From Campylobacterales bacterium (GTDB lineage: Bacteria > Campylobacterota > Campylobacteria > Campylobacterales > JACAEZ01), in contig JACAEZ010000145.1 of the NCBI GenBank assembly GCA_013388565.1, positions 1 to 5,815 of the forward strand: a DNA stretch of 5,815 bases, written 5' to 3'. Numbering within the stretch: position 1 is the first letter of the stretch; the number at the start of each line of letters is the position of its first letter. The position numbers and the translations under genes were made by a program. This document shows, piece by piece, positions 1 through 5,277 of this stretch. The notes beneath the pieces were generated by a model. That model ran no database searches. It was given only the letters and a program-made list of their open reading frames with translations, and had not been told where the DNA came from.

Positions 1-82
1 GAAAGCGTCGGGTTCGCCCACGCAGCCGGCACGCGCGCGGGTGTCGCATCATTTCCATTGTGATGATGTAGTGGAGGAATAA
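1..82. other. GC-rich leader of foreign composition, no assignable gene
   Basis: Of the first 50 bases, 37 are G or C. By contrast, a typical piece of the recR gene in the same window (5281-5340) has 18 of 60. The stretch is open in all three forward frames, to stops at 61-63, 80-82 and 69-71, so a short C-terminal gene fragment cannot be excluded. None of the three peptides resembles a family I recognise. A weak 6-bp hairpin (47-52 with 63-68) is present. The composition suggests that this DNA comes from another genome or from a dispersed intergenic repeat. I see no promoter or RNA gene in it. Confidence 0.5.
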
Positions 83-102
83 TTCACCAGAGAGAAGATG
101 TC

Positions 103-159
103 AGACATCAGATGCCAGATGCCAGATACCAGACGGTATTACTAAGCCATCTGATGTCT
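103..159. repeat. Internal inverted repeat able to form a hairpin
   Basis: AGACATCAGATG (103-114) and CATCTGATGTCT (148-159) are exact reverse complements, giving a 12-bp stem around a 33-nt loop. The loop holds a smaller hairpin, ATACC (126-130) with GGTAT (135-139) closing an AGAC loop. No T-run follows on either strand, so it does not look like an intrinsic terminator. It is nested inside the 83-203 element. Confidence 0.75.
109..136. repeat. Four 7-bp tandem repeats (CAGATGC type)
   Basis: The units are CAGATGC, CAGATGC, CAGATAC and CAGACGG in direct succession, with the last two degenerate. The array overlaps the left arm of the internal inverted repeat and fills much of its loop. The units are far too short and lack spacers, so this is not a CRISPR array. 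Confidence 0.7.
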
Positions 160-195
160 TAATCCGGTAGCTGACTTTGTGTCCTTTGTGCCTCT

Positions 196-1872
196 GTGGT
201 GAACAAAATTGTCAAATTGTCACTTATAGCATCAATGTTTACAGCTGGTGCATTTGCTAGTGATGCACAGATGAAAAAAGAGTTAGATGAGTTGAAGTCA
301 CAAGTTGCAGAACTTCAAAAAACTTTGAAAAAAGCAAAAGTTGAGACATTAAAAGAGCAAATTAGTGAAGTTAAAGCATTAGCTGCTTCTAATAATATTA
401 AATGGGATGTTGATTTAAGAACATCTATGGATAGTATAGAGTATGAAACTGCGAGTGGTAAAACATACAAAAATGATGCTCTTTTATCAAATAGATTATG
501 GCTTGGTATGGCTTATCAACCAGTTGATAATTTAATATTTAAAGGGCAACTATCTTACAATAAAGCATTTGGTGCAAACCCTCCATCATACTCTACAAAT
601 GGTTATCCACAAAGAGGATATGGATTTGATACATTTGATTGGGTTGTAAATGAAAATTTAGTGGACAATAATCTAAAAGTAAGACAAGCTTATTGGTTAT
701 ATTTTGGTGATGCTTTTTTAGGTGCTGATATTCCATGGACTGCTAGTGTTGGTAGAAGACCATCAACAGGTGGATTTATAAGTAATTTAAGAGAAGATGA
801 CAAACCTCAATCGCCAAGCGGACATTTAATAGATGTTGAGTTTGATGGTGCAAGTTTTAAATTTGACCTTGATAAAGTAGCTGGTGTTACTGGTATGTAT
901 TGGAAATTATGCCTTGGAAGAGGACTTACAAATGCAAGAGCTAGATTTAACACTGATGGTGGTTTAGCTGCAATGGGTGATTATAGTGAAGATGATACAA
1001 CATTAGAAAATATTGACATGGCTGGATTTATATTTGTTCCTTATGACAATGGTCAATATCAAGTACAAACAACATATTATAGAGGTTTCAATGTTCCAGG
1101 ATTTAGAATGGTTGACCCTGCTAGTATGAGTGGTGGTGTTAATACTGGAATGATTAGCTTTGTTGATGGAAATGGAAACGGAGTACCAGATAGTTACACA
1201 ATGAATAAAGGTTATCAAATGAAAAATTTAGGTGACCAAGATGGTGCTGGAATTTCTATTCAAGTAAATGGTGTTGGTGAATTTATAAATGATTTTCTTG
1301 ATAACACAAAACTATTCGCTTCATTTGCATGGTCTCGAAGTAACCCATCAAATGAGTTAAATACAATTGATATGAATGCTATGATGGCTGCTATGAAACA
1401 GTACAACATGACACTTGAACAAGCATTTCAAGCTGTAAATGCTGGACAAATGTCACTGGCACCATTTATGACAAAAGCTGGAATGCTTGGTTCTACTGAA
1501 AGTGAAACTGGTACTTCATATTGGTTAGGTGCTCAATTTCCAGCACTTATTACTGAAAATGGTAAAATTGGTTTAGAATTTAATCATGGAAGTAAATATT
1601 GGAGAAACTTTACATATGGTGAAGATACATTAGCTGCTTCAAAACTTGCTGCAAGAGGTGATGCTTATGAAGTTTATTTCAATCAACCACTTATAAAAGA
1701 TATTTTATCTATGCAAATTAGATTTACACATATTGCTTATGATTATACAGGTAGCCAAGGGTTCTTTGGAGCTGATGGTACACCTATGAGCATGGCAGAA
1801 GCAACTGCTATGGGAATGGACCCAATCGAAAAAATAGATGATTTAAGAGTATATTTTAGATATAGATATTAA
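196..1872 (+). CDS. DUF3373-like outer-membrane beta-barrel protein, 5' end displaced
   Basis: This is an exported protein, probably an outer-membrane porin-like barrel of the DUF3373 family found mainly in Campylobacterota; its substrate is unknown. Residues 4-21 form a signal peptide (basic NKIVK, hydrophobic core, cleavage after AFA). Residues 23-62 are a charged heptad-like coiled coil, as seen ahead of many porin barrels. From W70 onward there are alternating aromatic and polar strands, including LLSNRLWLGM near 97-105 and GRRPSTGG at 186-193, and the chain ends in an aromatic residue (RVYFRYRY), typical of barrel insertion. D324-D332 resembles a calcium loop, and 393-430 is Met-rich. 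The only starts are GTG at 196 or 199, with no Shine-Dalgarno sequence upstream, and the frame is closed by TGA at 172-174. The true start was probably an ATG at about 199, replaced by the adjoining repeat. The family call is from recall of sequence style and is fairly firm; the start is doubtful. Confidence 0.8.
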   Translation: MVNKIVKLSLIASMFTAGAFASDAQMKKELDELKSQVAELQKTLKKAKVETLKEQISEVKALAASNNIKWDVDLRTSMDSIEYETASGKTYKNDALLSNRLWLGMAYQPVDNLIFKGQLSYNKAFGANPPSYSTNGYPQRGYGFDTFDWVVNENLVDNNLKVRQAYWLYFGDAFLGADIPWTASVGRRPSTGGFISNLREDDKPQSPSGHLIDVEFDGASFKFDLDKVAGVTGMYWKLCLGRGLTNARARFNTDGGLAAMGDYSEDDTTLENIDMAGFIFVPYDNGQYQVQTTYYRGFNVPGFRMVDPASMSGGVNTGMISFVDGNGNGVPDSYTMNKGYQMKNLGDQDGAGISIQVNGVGEFINDFLDNTKLFASFAWSRSNPSNELNTIDMNAMMAAMKQYNMTLEQAFQAVNAGQMSLAPFMTKAGMLGSTESETGTSYWLGAQFPALITENGKIGLEFNHGSKYWRNFTYGEDTLAASKLAARGDAYEVYFNQPLIKDILSMQIRFTHIAYDYTGSQGFFGADGTPMSMAEATAMGMDPIEKIDDLRVYFRYRY

Positions 1873-1880
1873 AAGAGACT

Positions 1881-1910
1881 ATTACAAACCCAAAAAATTG
1901 GGTTTGTAAT
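1881..1910. terminator. Stem-loop between convergent genes, likely bidirectional terminator
   Basis: A perfect 13-bp stem (1881-1893 with 1898-1910) closes an AAAA loop. It starts 8 bp after the stop of the outer-membrane protein gene and lies 6 bp beyond the stop of era on the other strand. The position between two converging transcripts argues for a terminator serving both. Neither side has a clean T-run (AAAATATC on the plus side, AGTCTCTTTT on the minus side), so it may act as a weak terminator or as a 3'-end stabilising hairpin. Confidence 0.75.
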
Positions 1911-1916
1911 AAAATA

Positions 1917-2810
1917 TCAATCCATCGAGTAACCAAGTTCGCCTAAAGATTTTTTAGTTTTTGTCCAGCCTTGTTTTATTACAACTTTTAAATCTAAATA
2001 TATTTTTTTATGTGCAAAATCTTCCATAGACTCTCTAGCATGTTTTCCAACTCTTTTGATGGTCTCTCCATTTTTGCCTATCATCATCCCTTTTTGATTA
2101 TCTCTTTCAACAACAATAGTAGCATAAACTTTATCAAGCCTATCATCTTCAAAAATTTTATCAATAATTACATCACTCTCATAAGGCAATTCATCACTTA
2201 AATTTTCAAAAATAGATTCTCGTATCAACTCTTTATATATCTCTCTAATATTACTAGTCGTTAAAAATTCGGGGTCATATAAAAATGGTGATTTTGGCAG
2301 ATATTTTGAAATAGTTTCAAATAGATTATCTCTAACTTTTTGGTTATCTTTTTTGATTGTAAATGGAATAATCTCTAAAAATTTATCACTATATTTAGAG
2401 TATTCATGAAGCTTTTCTAACACATCTTCATTTTTTACAAAATCAACTTTTGTAAGCAATACGATATGAGGTTTATTGTCTCTATTTAGCTCCAAAAATT
2501 TCTCATAATGAGACAAATCATCTGTGATTGGAGCTAAAAAAACAACAATATCACAATCACCCAACGACTTCATGACCTCTTCAAGCATGAATTGATTTAA
2601 CAGTTTTTCTCTTTCATGAATTCCAGGGGTATCGACAAATATAAGTTGATTTTCTTTATGCATAACAATTATATTTTGTCTTTTTCTCGTAGCATTTTGT
2701 TTATGAGAGACTAAAGCTAATCTCTCATTTACTAAAAAATTTAAAAGCGAACTCTTACCAGCATTTGGTCTGCCAACAACGGCAATAAAACCACATTTTG
2801 TATCTATCAT
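1917..2810 (-). CDS. era: GTPase Era, ribosome assembly factor
   Basis: Era is an essential-type GTPase that binds the 3' end of 16S rRNA and helps mature the 30S subunit. The protein has 297 residues, against about 300 in E. coli. The GTPase domain shows G1 GRPNAGKS (13-20), the switch I region QNATRKRQN (38-46, T41 as the G2 Thr), G3 DTPG (60-63) and G4 TKVD (120-123). The G5 region, usually SA-containing, reads IIPFTIKK (147-154) and is atypical. The C-terminal KH domain carries the GKNG loop (245-248) within MIGKNGETIK and ends in the usual Era tail GWTKTKKSLGELGY. The ATG overlaps the hslU stop as ATGA, and no strong Shine-Dalgarno sequence is visible ahead of it, so translation is probably coupled to hslU. 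It is the last gene of the rplI-hslV-hslU-era operon and ends at the shared stem-loop. Confidence 0.97.
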   Translation of the reverse strand: MIDTKCGFIAVVGRPNAGKSSLLNFLVNERLALVSHKQNATRKRQNIIVMHKENQLIFVDTPGIHEREKLLNQFMLEEVMKSLGDCDIVVFLAPITDDLSHYEKFLELNRDNKPHIVLLTKVDFVKNEDVLEKLHEYSKYSDKFLEIIPFTIKKDNQKVRDNLFETISKYLPKSPFLYDPEFLTTSNIREIYKELIRESIFENLSDELPYESDVIIDKIFEDDRLDKVYATIVVERDNQKGMMIGKNGETIKRVGKHARESMEDFAHKKIYLDLKVVIKQGWTKTKKSLGELGYSMD

Positions 2811-4135
2811 AGTATATATCTTGCTAAATCTTCATTAGCTATCAAATTATCAAGCTTTTCATGAACCAATTTACTATCAACAACTATTTTTTGTCCACTA
2901 TACTCATCTGCTGTAAAACTTATCTCTTCTATCACTTTTTCGATAACAGTATGAAGTCTTCTAGCACCAATATCTTCTGTTTTTTCATTTGCTTGATGAG
3001 ATAGTTTTGCTAATGCTCTAATTGCTTCATCTTCAAAAACAAGTTCAACACCTTCAACTTCAAGTAGTGCTTGATACTGTTTTAAAAGAGAGTTTTTTGT
3101 TTGAGTAAGTATTTTGTAAAGTGTCTCTTCATCAAGTGACTCTAACTCCACTCTCAAAGGAAATCTACCCTGAAGTTCTGGAATTAAATCACTTGGTTTT
3201 GATAGGTGAAATGCACCTGCAGCGATAAACAAAATATGGTCTGTTTTAATAGAACCAAACTTTGTATTTACAGTACTTCCCTCAACAATTGGTAAAAGGT
3301 CTCTTTGAACACCCTCTTTACTTGGGTCACTTCTACCTTGAGAATTTGCACTAACAGCGATTTTATCAATCTCATCTAAAAATATAATTCCATCTTCTTC
3401 AGCTCTTTTAAGCCCCTCAACTTTTATAGCATCAAAATCAAGCAATTTTTCACTAGCTTCAATTTTCAAAATCTCTTTTGCATCTTTTACACTCACCTCT
3501 TTTTTAATATCCTCTTTTTGGTTTTGTCCAAATACCGCAAAAATAGTCTCTTGTGCCTTTATTATTTCTGGAGGAAGATTAGAATCATTAATATCTAATG
3601 ATTTTTTAGGATTTTTAATCTCAATTTTTAGGTTATCAACTTCAGCACTGATAACTCTTTGTCTCATCTTTTCAAAACTTTTTTCATACTCCGCTTTCTT
3701 TGCATCTGTTGCAGTAGATGGAAGTGGTGGAAGAAGTTTTTCTGTAATCGTTTTTATTACATACTCTTCTATTACCCCTTGATTTTTCTCTATATGTTCT
3801 AGTTTAGTCATATTTATAGATGCAACAACCAAATCTCTAACCATAGACTCAACATCTCGTCCTACAAAACCAACCTCTGTATATTTACTAGCTTCAACTT
3901 TGATAAATGGTAAATTCATCATTTTTGCAAGTCTTCTAGCAATCTCTGTCTTTCCAACTCCAGTCGAACCAATCATGAGTATATTTTTAGGCATAACTTC
4001 ATCTTTTAGTTCTGGAGTCAATTTTTTTCTTCTATATCTATTTCTTAAAGCTATCGCAATAGCTTTTTTTGCATCTTTTTGCGAAATTATATATTGATCT
4101 AAAAATTCAACCGTCTGTTTTGGTGTCAAATCCAT
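2807..4135 (-). CDS. hslU: HslU (ClpY), ATPase subunit of the HslVU protease
   Basis: HslU is a AAA+ unfoldase that forms hexameric rings, unfolds substrates and feeds them into the HslV peptidase in the cytoplasm. The protein has 442 residues, close to the usual 440-445. Visible motifs are Walker A GSTGVGKT (56-63), the pore loop GFVG (89-92; GYVG in E. coli), and a variable charged I-domain at roughly 105-235. These are followed by Walker B IIFLDEID (250-257, D254 and E255), sensor 1 near AAGAFH (305-310), the arginine finger in GRFPLR (R324) and sensor 2 GARR (390-393). The C-terminal tail LARYIL is the segment that docks into HslV and activates it. It starts 1 nt after the hslV TAG, with a good AGAGGA ribosome binding site inside the end of hslV. 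All nucleotide-binding residues appear intact. Confidence 0.98.
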   Translation of the reverse strand: MDLTPKQTVEFLDQYIISQKDAKKAIAIALRNRYRRKKLTPELKDEVMPKNILMIGSTGVGKTEIARRLAKMMNLPFIKVEASKYTEVGFVGRDVESMVRDLVVASINMTKLEHIEKNQGVIEEYVIKTITEKLLPPLPSTATDAKKAEYEKSFEKMRQRVISAEVDNLKIEIKNPKKSLDINDSNLPPEIIKAQETIFAVFGQNQKEDIKKEVSVKDAKEILKIEASEKLLDFDAIKVEGLKRAEEDGIIFLDEIDKIAVSANSQGRSDPSKEGVQRDLLPIVEGSTVNTKFGSIKTDHILFIAAGAFHLSKPSDLIPELQGRFPLRVELESLDEETLYKILTQTKNSLLKQYQALLEVEGVELVFEDEAIRALAKLSHQANEKTEDIGARRLHTVIEKVIEEISFTADEYSGQKIVVDSKLVHEKLDNLIANEDLARYIL

Positions 4136-4136
4136 A

Positions 4137-4673
4137 CTAATCCTCTAATTTTAAAATTTTAATATTATCATTTGTATATATGCAAAGTTCAGCTGCTACT
4201 TTCAAACTCTCTTTTACCAAAGTCTCTTCATCGACTTGACCAAATCTATCTAAAGCCCTAGCTGCACTAAGTGCAAAATTACCACCACTTCCAATAGCCG
4301 CTATTTTGCCATCTTCAGGCTCAACCACATCACCATTTCCAGTAAGTATAAATAGATTTTTTCTATCAAGCACCAACATCATAGCCTCAAGTCTTCTTAA
4401 AAACTTATCTTTTCTCCACTCTTTAGAAAAATCAATCGCCGCTTTTACCAAATCACCCTTTTTATTTTCAAGATGTTTTTCAAACATATCAAACAAGTTA
4501 AAAGCATCAGCAGTACTTCCAGCAAAACCAGCTAAAACTTTGCCATTATTTAAAGTTCTAATTTTTGTAGCATTGTTTTTCAGCACACTATTTCCAAAAG
4601 TAACTTGTCCATCACCGCCAATGACCGCTTTGTTTTCACCTTTATAGGCTAGTATCGTAGTAGCTTCTAACAT
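4137..4673 (-). CDS. hslV: HslV (ClpQ), threonine peptidase subunit of the HslVU protease
   Basis: HslV is a proteasome-beta-like N-terminal nucleophile peptidase that forms a double hexamer and degrades proteins unfolded by HslU. From the ATG at 4673 the protein has 178 residues. A short propeptide MLEA precedes TTILAYKG, so the catalytic Thr would be residue 5 after processing. In mature numbering the usual Asp17 (in GGDGQ), Lys33 (in ATKIR) and Ser125 (in GSGG) are all present. A GTG at 4676 would add one Met (179 residues). I prefer the ATG because it forms a TGATG junction with the rplI stop, leaves GGTGAG at a workable distance, and gives a four-residue propeptide like that I recall for Campylobacter HslV. 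It lies directly upstream of its partner hslU, which favours balanced synthesis of the complex. Confidence 0.97.
   Translation of the reverse strand: MLEATTILAYKGENKAVIGGDGQVTFGNSVLKNNATKIRTLNNGKVLAGFAGSTADAFNLFDMFEKHLENKKGDLVKAAIDFSKEWRKDKFLRRLEAMMLVLDRKNLFILTGNGDVVEPEDGKIAAIGSGGNFALSAARALDRFGQVDEETLVKESLKVAAELCIYTNDNIKILKLED
4141..4146 (-). promoter_or_regulatory. Ribosome binding site of hslU inside the end of hslV
   Basis: The minus strand reads AGAGGA, 5 nt before the hslU ATG and within the last codons of hslV. It gives hslU its own strong initiation site despite the 1-nt intergenic gap. Confidence 0.8.
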
Positions 4674-5119
4674 CACTCACCAACAACATCTAAACTAAGA
4701 GTACCATGAATACCATGACCTAGTTTTACATCTATATTAAATAATCCTGCCGATTTTATAGGGTGAGCTATTTCAAAATGTTTTTTATCAATTTCGATAT
4801 TAAACTGTTCATTTAAAGCATGAGATACTTCATCTTTTGTGATAGCCCCAAAAAGTGAGCCATTTGCCCCAAGTTTTTTCTTAATAACTAATTTTATTTC
4901 ATTCAACTGCTCTTTTTGAGATTTTAATTTTTCAATTTCAGCTTTTTGCTCTTCAGCCATTTTTTTCTGTTTAGCTTCCCACTGTCTAACAATTTCAGTA
5001 GTTGCCAATTTTGCAAACCCTTTTCCTATCAAAAAGTTTTGACCATAACCATCTTTTACCTCTTTTATCTCTCCAGCTTTTCCAAGAGATTTTACATCTT
5101 TAATAAGTAGTACTTTCAA
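4673..5119 (-). CDS. rplI: 50S ribosomal protein L9 (bL9), TTG start
   Basis: L9 binds 23S rRNA near the L1 stalk and influences translational fidelity. The protein has 148 residues (149 in E. coli). The N-terminal rRNA-binding domain begins [16 protein letters not shown], followed by [17 protein letters not shown] (the common form is LIPKG; Gly replaces Pro here). Residues of about 45-75 form the long charged connecting helix rich in Lys, Glu and Gln. The C-terminal domain holds the LFGAIT and [16 protein letters not shown] segments typical of L9. The start codon is TTG (5117-5119): the universal MKV start of the family fixes it, and a TGGAGA site lies 6 nt upstream. It is the first gene of the operon, with a promoter candidate about 30 nt upstream, and its TGA overlaps the hslV start. 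Confidence 0.97.
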   Translation of the reverse strand: MKVLLIKDVKSLGKAGEIKEVKDGYGQNFLIGKGFAKLATTEIVRQWEAKQKKMAEEQKAEIEKLKSQKEQLNEIKLVIKKKLGANGSLFGAITKDEVSHALNEQFNIEIDKKHFEIAHPIKSAGLFNIDVKLGHGIHGTLSLDVVGE

Positions 5120-5125
5120 TTTTTA

Positions 5126-5131
5126 TCTCCA
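5126..5131 (-). promoter_or_regulatory. Shine-Dalgarno of rplI supporting its TTG start
   Basis: TGGAGA on the minus strand lies 6 nt before the TTG. With the conserved L9 N-terminus it fixes this non-ATG start; there is no in-frame ATG nearby that would keep the family's MKV beginning. Confidence 0.85.
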
Positions 5132-5149
5132 TAAATTTTTTAGGGTTTT

Positions 5150-5158
5150 ATTTTAGCA
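5150..5158 (-). promoter_or_regulatory. Candidate extended -10 promoter of the rplI-hslV-hslU-era operon
   Basis: The minus strand reads TGCTAAAAT, an extended -10 of the form TGnTAAAAT, placing transcription start near 5143 and leaving a leader of about 24 nt before the rplI TTG. The upstream DNA is rich in T-runs, which in Campylobacterota often stand in for a -35 box. No clear -35 hexamer is visible. Confidence 0.5.
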
Positions 5159-5232
5159 AAATAGGTAATAAAAGAAGATTAAGTATCAAAACATAAAATT
5201 TTGTTAAAAATATTTCATTTAGTAAAAATATG

Positions 5233-5238
5233 TATAAT
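5233..5238 (+). promoter_or_regulatory. Candidate -10 box of recR
   Basis: A perfect TATAAT lies about 40 nt before the recR ATG, with a likely start near 5245. The region 5120-5277 between the divergent rplI and recR genes is strongly AT-rich. No convincing -35 is seen, as is usual for sigma-70 promoters of this phylum. A modest AAGAG ribosome binding site follows at 5264-5268, 9 nt before the ATG. Confidence 0.5.
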
Positions 5239-5277
5239 ATTATTAATAAATTTTATTTCATCAAAGAGTAACATTTC

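Larger units (their letters stand above)
83..203. repeat. 121-bp MITE-like or dispersed repeat element with imperfect terminal inverted repeats
   Basis: The left end TTCACCAGAGAG (83-94) and the right end CTCTGTGGTGAA (192-203) are inverted repeats matching at 11 of 12 positions. Inside lie a perfect 12-bp inverted repeat (103-114 with 148-159), a run of 7-bp tandem repeats (109-136) and three imperfect 8-9 bp units of the type TTTGTGTCC (176-201). There is no transposase, and I see no convincing target-site duplication at the ends. The right end read on the minus strand translates as FTTEAQRTQ. From memory, that peptide is a common false-ORF signature of dispersed intergenic repeats in other bacterial phyla; this is recollection, not a search result. 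The element abuts the coding sequence of the next gene and supplies its apparent GTG start. It could be a non-autonomous mobile element, a REP-like intergenic repeat, or foreign sequence joined in assembly. Confidence 0.6.

Noticed and set aside
1..63. Open frame ending at TGA 61-63, possibly the tail of an upstream gene
   Set aside because: All three forward frames are open here because the DNA is GC-rich. The peptide matches no family I know, and the piece is too short to support a gene.
47..68. Hairpin CATCAT with ATGATG
   Set aside because: Six weak base pairs around a 10-nt loop, with no T-run; likely chance.
109..136. Short tandem units as a CRISPR array
   Set aside because: The units are 7 bp with no spacers, and there are no cas genes.
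1003..1218. Minus-strand ORF of 71 codons inside the outer-membrane protein gene
   Set aside because: It lies wholly within a well-supported coding sequence; low-complexity translation with no domain.
2010..2201. Plus-strand ORF of 63 codons opposite era
   Set aside because: Antisense shadow of era; the translation is Phe- and Asn-rich with no recognisable motif.
3900..4097. Plus-strand ORF opposite hslU with a hydrophobic translation that could suggest a small membrane protein
   Set aside because: It is antisense to the Walker A region of hslU, and its hydrophobic look follows from reverse-complementing Lys- and Glu-rich codons.
4306..4647. Plus-strand ORF of 113 codons opposite hslV
   Set aside because: Antisense shadow of hslV, which has all its catalytic residues; the Ser- and Phe-rich translation has no family resemblance.
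4674..4676. GTG start for hslV, adding one Met
   Set aside because: The ATG three bases on gives a TGATG junction, better ribosome-site spacing and a propeptide of usual length; the GTG remains a possible alternative.
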